Below are positions 36,960 through 48,385 of a stretch of 64,000 nt of DNA, in pieces. The notes under the pieces were generated by a model. The model did not search any database and was not told where the DNA came from. It was given only the letters and a program-made list of their open reading frames with translations. Numbering within the stretch: position 1 is the stretch's first letter; each line of letters starts with the position of its first letter. Origin of the DNA: Chamaecrista fasciculata (Eukaryota; Streptophyta; Magnoliopsida; Fabales; Fabaceae); the NCBI GenBank assembly GCA_003254925.1, contig QANZ01029198.1:27978-91977 (forward strand). The letters are read 5' to 3'. A program made the translations under genes and the position numbers.

Positions 36960-37265
36960 AGCTGAAGGCAAATTTGGTGTCATATCTTTGGTCATATCTT
37001 TAAGTTAAATGTAGAATTGGTCTTATATCTTTGGGTGAGGTTTAAAAGTGATCACAAATCTTTACAAAAGAATCAACTAATGGTTGATCCTTTTATAAAG
37101 ATATGAGACTAACTATGCAACTTGACCAAAGATATGAGACCAAAATGATATGGGATCAAAATTGAGACATTTTGCAGAGATATAGGACCAAAATTGAAAA
37201 AAAAAATATACAGGACCAAATTGGAAACTGAACAAAAGATATGAGACTAAATTTACAGTTTATCA
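36960..37265. repeat. 'agatatgagaccaa'-family inverted-repeat element, copy 1
   Basis: Left 'ttggtcttatatctttgggt' phrases face right 'agatatgagaccaaaatgat' around a central palindrome 'aatcaactaatggttgatcc'. Diverged copy of the family also seen at 38746 and 53845. Confidence 0.65.
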
Positions 37266-37349
37266 TAAAACAATAATCCTGCTGATTATTAAAATGATCG
37301 GTCTATAGGGCTTGTGCTGATCATTCTACATTATATATATTCTTTGCCA

Positions 37350-38150
37350 GAATGTGATTTTGATCCTTCATTTTTGGAGTAAATTGTAATCTACCCCTTT
37401 ATAATTTTTTGTTGCTATTTTAATCCTTTAAATTTTTCAAAAGTTTAATGACTGAATGTGATTATATTTATCTTGTTTCATATTCGAATGCAACGAGTCT
37501 CGAACTATATGTTGCTTTTGACGAGTCATTTCTTTATTCAGTCAAGGTCATCAGCAAACAAGATCAAATTAGGCTTCAAAAGTTGGCCGCTTGTTTCATA
37601 GTTAAACGAGCAAAATTGATCATATATCTCTTATTTCAAGTCCAATTGTGATAAATCCGAAGCTATGAGTTATTCTTGATGAGTTTTTTTTCTTCGCAGT
37701 TAAAACCTTTAGCAAATGAGGTCAAATTAGACTTGAATCTTATTTTTCACAAATTTTCATTTTTTGATTTTAGAACCACTTTTTAGCCCGATTCGACTTC
37801 ATTTACTGAAGATTTCAACTAGGAAGAAAAATATCTTAGCAAGAGTAACCTGTAGATATGATCAACTTTGTCCATTTAATTGTGAAACGAGCAACTCAAT
37901 TTTGAAGTCCAATTTGAATTGGTTTGCTGACATCCCAAGTGGACAAAGAAAATAACCTTCAAAAACAACCTACAACTCGAGACTCGTGGCAATTGAATTT
38001 GAAAAGAGAAAGATATATTCATATTCAATCGTTGAGAGACTAAGGAGTGAAACTTTTTAAGTTTTAAGAAACACGGAGGACCAAAATTGTAATAAAAAAA
38101 GATTAGGAACCTACCCCAAAGGTAAATGACCAAAATGCCAAATTTTTTAA
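37350..38150. repeat. ~800 bp degenerate inverted-repeat element
   Basis: About 200-bp arms: left 'aatgcaacgagtctcgaact' near 37490 is the inverse of 'cgagactcgtggcaattgaa' near 37979. Similarly 'tgattttgatccttcatttt' pairs with the right end near 38110. The frames at 37448, 37764 and 37876 lie inside and are not considered genes. Confidence 0.6.
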
Positions 38151-38745
38151 CCTCATGAACCACAAGTTTTATTTTCTCTTATATATGGACTTTGAATGTT
38201 TGTTTTGGTTGAGCTATATAGTAGACTCTAATACCATGTTAAGATTTGAAGTTCCTTATCCAAATTTTGTGTGATGATGTATTGGGATTGTGTATATAGA
38301 GTATAGAGATGCGGTGAGAATACTATTTGACCAAAATGTTTAAGCACACTCCCATATATCCCACTTTATTCAAGATCAAAGACAAAAACCGCTTATTAGG
38401 AGCAGAGTGAACTTTCCCACGTAAGAAAACAAAAACAATATTCTAGCTTTTTAATTTTGGGTAAATTACTTCTTTTCCAAAAAGGAGATTTATTACAAAA
38501 TTATTTTTTGAATTTTTAATTGTTTACTTTTATTAATTAAAAAATAATTAAATTTTATTGTTAATTAATGCAGGATTCAAAAATAATCATAGTATTATTA
38601 CAAAGAAATTTGATTTTTGTTAAAGAAAAAACTCAACAATTTTCCTTTTGTCAAAGCTAGGTTAGAAAGAGATATAATTAACTGGATTGCTCACTCTGAC
38701 TCAAAAAAAGTTTCAATTTGTACAAAATATTTTGCATGAAATTAA

Positions 38746-39166
38746 GGTCAAATTGCACTTTCGGTCCCATAATTTTAGCTTCGGTTTCAATTTGGTTCTA
38801 TAACTTTTCTTGTTGCACTTTTGGTCACATATTTTGCTCAAATTGCAAATTTGATCCCGTATTTTTTAGTTAGATTGCAGAATTGGTTTCATATCTTTGC
38901 AAAAAGTTCTACCATTAGTTTCATTTGACCCAAAGATATGACTAATTCTGCATCTGACTTAAAGATATAAGACTAATTTTGTAACCTGACCAAAAGAATA
39001 TGATGAGATCAATTCTATAACTAGCTAGACCCAAAGATAAGGGACCAAAAGTATAACACGGGACCAAATTTGCAACCTAAGCAAAATATATAAAACCAAA
39101 AGTGCAACAAAAAAAGTTATGGGACCAAATTGAGACCTGAACAAAAATTATAGGACCAACTTGGCC
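38746..39166. repeat. 'agatatgagaccaa'-family inverted-repeat element, copy 2
   Basis: Begins GGTCAAATTGCACTTTCGGT and ends in a diverged inverse (ACCAACTTGGCC). Internal phrases ('tttgcaaaaagttctaccat', 'cccaaagatatgactaattc') match the copies at 36960 and 53845. No matching target duplication was found. Confidence 0.65.
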
Positions 39167-39322
39167 TAAAATCAAAAAGTTCAATAAACCTTTCCCCACC
39201 TTATAAAGTTGAAGAAATTTTTTGCATAAGTTTTTACATACACTTATTTTATAAAGCTAAAAAACACAAACATGACAAAATTTTCCATCTATGCATAATG
39301 CATATATGCTTGATTCAATAAT

Positions 39323-42300
39323 TCACTTGAAAGGATCTGTTGCAGAGAAAATCTCAAAATCACCATTATCATGACATGAAACTTGAAACTGAGGTGGGTG
39401 ATGAGTCTGAGTAGTAGTAGTAAGAAGTGAAAGAATGTATTGAATCTCATCAGTAACCTGTTTCATGGAAGGTCTGTTCTGCCTTCGGTCATCCAAGCAT
39501 GCCTCCGCAAGACACCCCAAAGCTTTCATGCTTTCCACTTCCATTTTCCCACCAGCTTCATTCCTGACCGTCGGATCAATCACATCCATCAATCTACCAT
39601 TCCTCATTGCTCTCTTCACAAACACCACTAAGTTCACATCTTCCTCTTCTCTCCCAAAATCCAATGCCTTCTTTGCCGTTAACATTTCCAGTAATACCAC
39701 GCCGAAACTGTACACGTCACTCTTATCTGTCACCTGAAAATATTATCACAATAATTTACTTAACTAATCACTCTCTTTTCACTACTATCTAGTTTAATTT
39801 CTTAATAATATTAACGTGATTTCATCTGAGTTCTATCATTATCTCTAACATTGATGGTTAAGATAAACGATTTCAATCTTATATATATTAATCTAATACA
39901 ATGAGAACCAAGAACTTTAATTTCTTCCTCTCTTTATATATCAACTCATTTATGATCACAACTATAAGAACGAAATAGGGTAAATTGCATTTTGATACCC
40001 TATTATATGGACCAATTTCACTTTGGTTTCTTGTTATTTCAAAGTGACATTTTGGTACCTTGTTCTTTGCACAGTTAACACTTTGGTATTTAAATTTAAT
40101 TTTCTGTTAAGTTTTGACAGCGAAGTCGTACGTGACCGTCACGTGCGGAATAAACCCCCCCTCCCCCCCAAATGTTCATTTTCCTCTTATTTTTCGCGAT
40201 TTAAACGCTAAAACACTAAAAATTTCTTGAAAAACACAGAGCTTCGAAGTGAGAGGATTTTGGAGTGTTTTTTCATTTGAATCGTGAAAAATGAGAAAAT
40301 AAAAATAGACATTTTGGTGTTTTTACTCTACACGTGATGGTCACGTGCGATTTTGCCATCAAAACTTAACAGATTAATAAATTTGGGTACCAAAGTGTTA
40401 ACGTTGCAAAAAATAGAGTACCAAAGTGCCATTTTCGAAAGAATAGGGTACTAAAGTGAGATTGGTCCATAAAATATGGTATCAAAGTGTAATTTACCCA
40501 AAAAAATATCATCTACATATGTCAACTATTCAAGTAAAAAAAATAGATAAAAGAAAATCACATTTAACACTGCTTAGAAAAGTTTGAATAATATCAAAAT
40601 GAAACATAAAAAATGAGAATTAGAACATAAATCATCATATAATTTGAGGACCAAAATAAAATTTTTACATATTAGAATATGGATGATGAATAGAATTAGA
40701 ATTTTAGACTATAATAATAAGTAATATGATCTCTGGCCAAAAAAAAAAGTAATATGATAATTTTTTTTTGGCTTGAAGTAATATGATAAAATTAAAGACT
40801 ATAATAGGATATATAGATATAGGGTCCTTATAATATGTGCGCTTAGGGGTGTTTGTTGGGCGGTTATGAACAAAATTTTTAACCGAACCGCTCACATCGA
40901 TTTAAAGAGATTCTTAATTAAGCGGTTAAAAAAAATTTCTTTAACCAAACCAATAAATAGACGGTTTGAGCGGTCGGTTTGAGCCGTTAAAACATTTATT
41001 TGTTGTTTTTAATTGTATTTAGGAGTAGAATAGATAAAATTTTTAGTTTTAAAAACAGTATGATTTAGGAGACAAAATTTTATGATTCAATATGATAACA
41101 TAATTAAATGTATGATAAAATTAAACGATTACTAAAAGTTTAACATTTTTTATTAAATGTAATTGCATATAACACAATAAAAGTAAAGAAAGAATTATAT
41201 AAATACTAGCGTTCGGTTCGGTTAATTATATGCCCAAATTGTTAACCGAACCAAACCATCCGATTTTGATGCATTTTTAACCGAATCAAACCGCTCATTG
41301 GTCGGTTTGGTTCGGTTTTTGTTTCGGTTCGGTTTGGTTTAGTTTGGTCAAATCGGTTTGGTTCGGTTTTGAACATCTCTATGTGCCCTTAGGGCAAATG
41401 TTAAGGTTTCTTTTAATTAGTCAAATGAATTTTCAAATATTAAAAATTATTTTTTAAATAAATTTTCATAAATTCCAAGATATGAGATGCTCTACTAACC
41501 TAGATCAGAAAGAAACCTTAAAATAAATTTTAGTTTGATTCATCACCTGAAAATTTATGTAGTACTCGGGATCCAAATACCCCAACGTCCCTTGTGCACA
41601 TGTGGTCACATGAGTGGCCTCGCTCGTAGCCAACCTCGAAACCCCAAAATCCGAAACCTTAGCATCAAGGTTGTTATCCAACAAAATATTACTCGACTTC
41701 ACGTCTCTGTGAAATATCCTAGGCACACACGCATCATGAAGGTACGCTAGCCCCTGCGCCGTCTGATGCGCGATTCTCAGCCGTCGATGCCACGTAAGTG
41801 GGGCCCACTTAGCGGCGTCGACGCGGTGGAGACAGTCAAAGAGCGTGCCGTTAGGGACGAACTCGTACACGAGGAGCGGCTCATCGGAGAGGTCGAGGCA
41901 GAAGCCGAGGAGGCGTACGAGGTGGCGGTGGTTCACTTGGCAAAGGATTCGGACCTCGTTGAGGAGTTGGTCGGCGGCCCGGGTGCTACCGAGCCGGGCG
42001 CGCTTGATCGCGGTGACCGTGCCGTCGTCGAGGACGCCCTTGAAGACCTCGCCGAAGCCGCCGGAGCCGAGGAGGTTGTGCTTGGCGAAGTTGTCCGTGG
42101 CCTTGGTGATTTCTTTGATGGTGAAGACCTTACATGATTTGTCGCCGTTCAGTATGTCACGTGCCATGCTTGTGCTGAGCTGGGGTCCGCCTCGAGTGAG
42201 GCCGTGGCGGCGTCTCCGATGGAGAGAAACTATTGTTGAAATTAGGGTTCCGGCGAGCATGGCAACCCCGGCAAATGCGAAGCCTGATAATGATAATGAC

Positions 42301-45300
42301 GTAATACAAAATTAATACAAAATTATAATTTGTTTTGTTATATAAGAAATTACGTACATCATCTTTTAACTAACTTACATTTTTATTTTTTAGAAAAGTT
42401 ATGGGTACTAATTACTTAAATGTCTTTTACTACTATCTATTTTATTTATATAATTTATGTAAGATATTATTTTACAATAAAATTTCAAAATTAAGTTACA
42501 AAATCTCTTAAAATTACATAAAAGAGTATAAATATTTGTTCACATGTATCCATAATTCTTTCAGATATACAGTTATATTTTTTTTNGAAAGGCTCGGGTC
42601 ACTGGTTCAACCGTTGGGTCACTGGTTCAACCGGTTGAGCCGGTTTACTTAAAAAATATATTTTCAAATATACATATTCATCAAATACATATTGATATAT
42701 TACAATAATTTAAATTTAAAGTAAAAATTAAACATAACCATATGTCCATCACATACCATAAGTGTCAAATATTTAATTTTTTTCTTTTTTTTTTTTAATT
42801 TTTTCAAATATTTCCGGGTCAACCGATTTCCGGTTTAACCGCCGGTTCGAGCGGTTTGACCCGGTTCACCATCGGGTCAACTGCAGGCCGGTATTTTATT
42901 TTTTCGGACCGAACTGGTGTCTAGTTCGCTGGTTGAACCGGCCAGTCCGGTCTAGTTTTTTCTACATTGCTTTTAACTAAGCCAAATTGAAACTTTTGAG
43001 ACAGGGACTTCAAATCTAAACCTGAATCTTAATGAACCAATTAATCTAAGCCAAATTTAAATATTTAATTGAGAAAGGTAAGAAACGACAAAGAGAATCA
43101 GTTCAGAATCATTCTTAAATACTGAAACCTATGCAACACATACACATGCATAAATATAGGACAACAAACGCGATTCAATATATACACGTAGTACGAACAT
43201 GGAGGCACTACACGACGCTTAATTTTAGGTAAAACACCCTTTCGTACCCCTAATGTTTGCGGTGATTTTCAGTTATACCCCTAACGTTTCATTTGTGTCA
43301 GTTGTGCCCCCAATGTGAAACGTTAGTTTCAATTATGCCCCAAATTTCAATCATCCACAAAAAAAAAAATACAATTTTTGCATGATAGCTCGGTTTTGAT
43401 CAGATTTCATATGGGTTTTAATTTTCGGACATCACAAACTTGATTCCTTGGATCAATTTCAAAGATTAAGCTCAAAATAGCCCCAAATCCAAAGAAAATC
43501 GGACCCGATGAACCCCAAAAAGGACCAAAACGAAATGCAGCAAAACGAAGCATTTTTCTCAAAATTTCCATGTGCAAAATGATCCTTATTAGGAGCCGAA
43601 AATGAGTACCCATAAACTCATTTATCAAAATAAACTGAAATGAACAAGGATCGAAGCTCAAAAGTTCCGAAAAACGGTACACTAACGAGGGTGGGGGCAT
43701 AATTGAAACTAACGCTTCACATTGGGGGCACAACTGACACAAATGAAACGTTAGGGGCATAACTGAAAATCACTGCAAACGTTAGGGGCACGAAAGGGTG
43801 TTTTGCCCTTAATTTTATAATGACATATTAAAAAAAGGGTAAATTATACTTTGATACTCTATTTTTTCAAAAGTGACACTTTGGTATCATGTTCTTTGCA
43901 CCTTTAACACTTTAACACTTTAGTACCCTGTTCTATAGACCAGTTTCACTTTGTTATCATGTTCTTTCATGATTTGTTACCTTCTTTAGGGTACTAAAAT
44001 GTTAACAGTGCAAAAAACATGATACTAAAATGTCACTTTTAAAAGATCATGGTACCAAAGTGTCATTTTTAAAGAACAGGGTACCAAAGTGTCACTTTTG
44101 AAAGAACAGGATGCCAAAGTGGAATCAGTCTATAGAATAGGATACCAAAGTATAATTTACCCTAAAAAGAAAGATCAGATTTTCAAATTTTAGATATTGT
44201 ATTATTATTTACATTCACCAGCCTCGCCTTAAAAAATTAGAGATATTAACAATTATTTAATATACTAAATCTCCATATAGATACGTTCATGTTTTCCAAA
44301 CACATGCACGATTCCTCAAATTTCCGTAAAAAAGTTAGTATTCCTTTGCTTGGTTAAGATAGATTATATATGAAGTATGTAGAAGCAAAATACTTGATAA
44401 GTGATAATAATGAATAAGCTAGGTTTCTGGATCCAATAGTTACCTCCAATAAGTTGAATTTTCTTCTTATTACGAAGCTTACATCTCCTTCCACTTTCAC
44501 ACTTGATCTCTGAAAGAGAAAATGAAAATTAATTACGAAATTATCGAAAGGCTGTTTTCATTTGTTGTAACTTTAATTTGGATCAGCATTATTGCTGTTC
44601 TCACATTACGTTCATTGAAGACAAATGGTTATTGAAAATTAGTTACTTCATTGTAAAACTAATATATTATATATAGAATCATTAGATATATATGAAGGAT
44701 GTAGAAATTAATGCTTTTGACAAAATGTATCATTGACAACTATATAACTTAATTGCAGGTCAATGCAAGAACGATATTAGAGGTCATATATTTAATGGTA
44801 TCTGAAAGAATACTGGAGGATGTAACAAAAATTTGAAAATTTAAACTAAAATTGTTATTTTTTGAATAAGAAATTATAAGTCAACTAAACATGCAGTACT
44901 AATGTAATTCACATGGCCAGGTTAGCAGCCATCGCTATGAGTGATTACGTACATTTTAATTTAATTTCCCTCTTGAAACATGCCACGTGTAATATTTTAC
45001 AAATTTAACGATATATATTAATTAATGTTTCTTCCTTGTTCCCGTAAAAAAAAGGTTTCTTCCTTGTTAATGAACTAATGAACTAGTACCTGTGCACTAT
45101 ATACTTGTGGGGTTTGATTATTGAGATGTAATGACTCATGAGTCAATAAGATAATGACACGTGTAAGAGTTAGTTATATGTAATTAGTGATATGACTTCA
45201 TACACAGTTTTGATTGGTTAAAAGAGTTATTATTCTTTTATTATTTTTCAACATTAGATTACATCAATGACTATAATTATGTCACGTCAGTAATTACATC

Positions 45301-46346
45301 ACATCTCAAGAATCAAACTTTACATATTAGACTAACCTATAGGTGTGGCCAACCCATGCATGCCACAAGAATCATGCACTTAGCGCTAACAATTTGGTTT
45401 CTAAAAAATTATTAAATTGACAACTTAATCTTTAAAATATACTATTTTGATCTTTCAAAAATTAAATGTATATTTTAATTAAAAGATAGTTTCTCCTCAC
45501 GTCTTTTGACTATAACTAAAATTAGATATTCCTTAAAATGTTTAAGGTTATAACTTACCTTGACATATTCCGTTCACAGGATCCCACTGAAAAGCCAGAG
45601 TTGCACAAACACCTCCTTCCTCCACCTCTCCCCGGCGGCACCGGCAAGCACGCCGAGTTCCCCAACCCGATGCAATCCGCAGCCGCCACACACACCGGTT
45701 CCTCTGGCAGCTCCCACTCAATCTCGACCCCGGGCTCCGGCCACTCGCTCATCGGAGCCGACTCATCCAAGTTTGGAAAACTAACATACGCCGCACACCG
45801 CTCCTTCCTAACCCTAATCCTATACTCCGTCGTGGACCCACCAGTCTTAATGGTGCAGCATATTCCGCCGCCGCCACAAGCCGGGCCCACAACCCGGTCG
45901 GCCGCGACGTAACGGTAACAAAGGCTAGAAGAAGAGCAGTTCCAGAGAAGAGAAAGGACCTCTTGAGAACAGTTCATAAGAATGAGAGTGTTGCTTGAAG
46001 TGATGTTGAAGGGGGCATTGGTGTCAAGCCACATGCCTTGGGTTTTGAAGTCACGTGACACGCAGGTGTCACGTGCGGCGAGGCCGGGCGGGCGGACGAT
46101 GAAACGCTGCGTTTCGGGGTGGATGGAGGTGATAGGGTAGGAGGAGGCGTTGAGGGTGTCGAGCCATAGGGTATGTCCGTCGCAACGAAGCTTGTAGGAG
46201 GGGTCCCCACAATGAGGGTGGGTGCTTAAAGGGTAGGGCACGTGGGTCCCGCCGCAGTCGGGGCACCGGCCGCCGAACGAAACGACGGCGTATAGGGAGG
46301 AGAATGAAAGAAGAAGATGAAAGAGGAGGGGGATGAGAGTTTTCAT
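39323..46346 (-). CDS. Wall-associated receptor kinase-like protein (WAKL20 type), with a one-base frameshift in exon 1
   Basis: Membrane receptor Ser/Thr kinase with a cell-wall-facing ectodomain. Four exons: 46346-45559, 44509-44444, 42283-41547, 39733-39323. Exon 1 has a signal peptide (MKTLIPLLFHLLLSFSSLYA) and a Cys-rich GUB_WAK-type ectodomain from about residue 25. Exon 3 gives a TM segment (GFAFAGVAMLAGTLISTIVS) and a kinase with GSGGFGEV, AIK, HRDVKSSN, SDFG and LGYLDPEYY. Exon 4 is the C-lobe (TDKSDVYSFGVVLLEML). Splice phases of exons 2-4 agree. However, the exons total 2002 bases, not a multiple of three: one extra T in the run at 45590-45593 shifts exon 1 out of the conserved Trp-Asp-Pro reading. 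Read literally, translation ends a few codons into exon 2. It is either a recent pseudogene allele or a sequencing error; without the extra base the length (~666 residues) is normal. Antisense frames over it are GC-rich shadows. Confidence 0.88.
39978..40499. mobile_element. GGGTAAATTRCA-family inverted-repeat element in WAKL intron 3
   Basis: Starts GGGTAAATTGCATTTTGATA and ends with the inverse (GTGTAATTTACCC). Flanks AACGAAATA and AAAAAAATA agree at 7 of 9 positions, an aged target duplication. The core includes 'gtcacgtgcg' and its inverse 'cacgtgatggtcacgtgcga'. It lies inside the last WAKL intron (39734-41546). Confidence 0.75.
40848..41382. repeat. hAT-like / 'ggttcggtt' repeat element in WAKL intron 3
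   Basis: Ends AGGGGTGTTT... and ...AACATCTCT are short imperfect inverted repeats of the kind seen in plant hAT MITEs. Flanks ATGTGCGCTT and ATGTGCCCTT agree at 9 of 10 positions. The right half is a run of 'ggttcggtttggttcggttt' repeats, mirrored by 'aaccgaaccgctcac' and 'aaccgaaccaaacc' phrases. Non-coding. Confidence 0.55.
42587..42965. repeat. 'ggttcaaccggtt' repeat element in WAKL intron 2
   Basis: 'gggtcactggttcaaccg' occurs twice in tandem right after an N at about 42586. Near 42820-42950 are 'cgggtcaaccgatttccggt' and 'tggttgaaccggccagtccg', inverse of the left motif. A common plant MITE style. The tandem start may partly reflect the assembly joint. Confidence 0.55.
43228..43808. mobile_element. 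Inverted-repeat element with perfect 9-bp target duplication in WAKL intron 2
   Basis: The left end GGTAAAACACCCTTTCGTAC pairs with the right end (inverse of CACGAAAGGGTGTTTTGCCC). Arms of ~110 bp contain 'cgtacccctaatgtttgcgg'. TTAATTTTA flanks it at 43219-43227 and 43809-43817. The open frame 43407-43760 on the minus strand lies mostly inside and has no recognisable domain. MULE-like by duplication length. Confidence 0.85.
43837..44162. mobile_element. GGGTAAATTATAC-family inverted-repeat element in WAKL intron 2
   Basis: Begins GGGTAAATTATACTTTGATA and ends with the inverse TATAATTTACCC. It has the 'gtaccaaagtgtcacttttg' phrase of this family repeated in both orientations. It directly adjoins the preceding element (within 20 bases). 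Flanks are A-rich, so the target duplication is ambiguous. Confidence 0.75.
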
Positions 46347-48376
46347 TTGTGCCTAGTGTAGTGTCATAGTGTGTGTGTGTGCATACTTATGTTATATTTT
46401 TATATTTATATTATATGTGTGTGATAGTGTGAGTATGAGTAGGAGAGTGGTAGTGTGTTGTGATTGATTAATTTAATTACTGAAATAATGGGTCAACCTT
46501 GGTACTTTTTACTTTATCGAATAAATGAAAAGAAACATCATGGGACGACTTCAAAGTTTCATTGATCGAGTGTTGTTCAAGATTTGGAGTTTCAATAATA
46601 CTGTATGACAGAGCAAGTGATGAAAATAATCTTAATTGGGTTGTCAAGTTTAAGAGTGAATTTATAAGGATGAAAATATATACTTTTTAATTTATACTTT
46701 TTAATTCTTGAGAGGGATAAAGGGTGTACTTTTTAATTTTTAAAAAGAATTAACAAATATATTTTTTAAATCTTTCCAAGATAAAATTATATATTTGAAT
46801 CTTTTAAAAATGAATTGTTAGTTTACACCTAAATATAATTTATAAGAATCTTTTTAAAAATCTTATGACAAAAATAAGAGTAAACTAGCAACTCATCTGA
46901 TATGACAACTCAATTTCTAAAAAATTGAAATACACGATTTAGTCTTGAAAAGATTTAAATGGTATACTTTTTAATTTATAAAAAATAACTAAAAAATATA
47001 CCGTTTAAATCTTTTGATAATTGAATTGTGTAATTCAATTTTTTAATAGACTGAATTATCAATCCCATAATCTTTCATGATCGAGTTCTTAATCTTCTCT
47101 AAAAATACAATTATAAAATGCTTTGACACTCTAGCATCCTCTCTCTCTCAACAAAATAAAAAATAGAATCTCATGATAACTTTTTTTTGGCCAGAATCTC
47201 ATGATAACTTGATTTAACCTCGTATAGGAAAGAATGGTTGGATTTATAGTTCCCATGCTGTTTGTAAAGCAGAGAAGAGAAATTGGGTTTAAATTAATGT
47301 GAGAGAATTAATGGCGATCTAAAGCCGACAAAAGGAAACTTATTAAGGTTCCCTTTCTTGGACTCACAACATTAGTTAACTCATCATGTGCTCCTTTCTC
47401 CATTAATTACCTATTATTATCATTGCATTTTTGGACTGAGAATTAAGGGAAAGAGAGAGAGGATGAGAAGATTGAGATATATTTTCATTATTTGAGAAAT
47501 TGTGAATTGAAGGGAAAAAATTAAAAAAAAGTAATTTTTAATCCCTTATTTTCTCCTTCTTAAATATTTCAAATGCTTTAAATTAAAATATTTTTTAGGA
47601 GTTACTAACATTTATTTAACTAAGTGAAGACATGTGAAAGGTTAACGTAGGGAGAAGTCTCCATAACCTTTCCCTTGCTTGGATCTTTCAAATACTTTAA
47701 TTTTGAGTATTTTGAATTTGTAATAGGGATGACATGATATAATGAAAGATTTAAAGTTAATCCCTAATTATCTTTCTATTGAATTTTTAACTTTCCAAAC
47801 AAATAGAATATATCACAAAATTCTCTTATTCATTTTTCTTTTCTCTTTAATCTTCAATCCAAGGATATATCCTTGTTTGACAATTAAGAGAAGAAGAAGA
47901 AGCTTTTTTTCACCTAAGAAGAGAAGAGGTTTTTATTTTTTGCCAAAGAGAAGAAGAGGTTAACTGGTTAAGGTTAATATTTCATATCTTCTCACTTTCT
48001 TTGAATGTTGATATTTTCTCCACAATACCCTCATTCGAAGTATCTTGAGTTCATGAAGGGAAGAAGATGATTGCGGATTAAATACTAATCTTCTATTATC
48101 TTCTCCTCCAATTCTCAACTTCTTAAATAAGAAAAAAAAATTAATACTCTTCCTCACCCCCCCTCCCCTCCCCTTTTTTCTTTAATTCTCATTCCAAACA
48201 TACCTNTTTAATACTCTTCCTCACCCCTTTTTTCTTTAATTCTCATTCCAAACATACCTAAGAGTATATTTGGATTGGTTATTAAGGAGAGGAGGGCGAG
48301 GGAGAATGAGGGGATTTGTATCTCTTCCCTTTATATGAAAAGTTGAAGATTTGGAAAAAAAAAAATAATGAAGAAT
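46347..48376. other. WAKL upstream region and AT-rich intergenic DNA
   Basis: A TATA-like run (TATAAATATAAAA on the minus strand, about 46399-46412) stands ~55-65 bases before the WAKL ATG, after a (GT)n stretch. Further out lie AT-rich repeats. The segment 48140-48257 holds a duplicated block around an N. No other gene was seen; the frames at 47742 and 47960 are low-complexity. Confidence 0.5.
48140..48258. repeat. Duplicated block around an N (likely assembly joint)
   Basis: 'ttaatactcttcctcacccc' followed by 'tttaattctcattccaaaca' and 'tacct' occurs on both sides of the N at 48206. The same arrangement is seen at the N in P5CS intron 15. Confidence 0.75.
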
Positions 48377-48385
48377 TAATTTTTA

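Noticed and set aside
41766-42315. Two long plus-strand open frames opposite WAKL exon 3
   Set aside because: They lie antisense to a well-supported kinase exon with GC-rich codons; the Glu/Arg-rich translations have no domain features.
43407-43760. 117-residue minus-strand frame
   Set aside because: Lies inside an inverted-repeat element bounded by a 9-bp duplication; its start codon is in the right arm and no domain is visible.
45538-46266. Open frames on both strands overlapping WAKL exon 1
   Set aside because: Shadows of the Cys-rich ectodomain exon; Pro/Ser/Thr-rich with no recognisable motifs.
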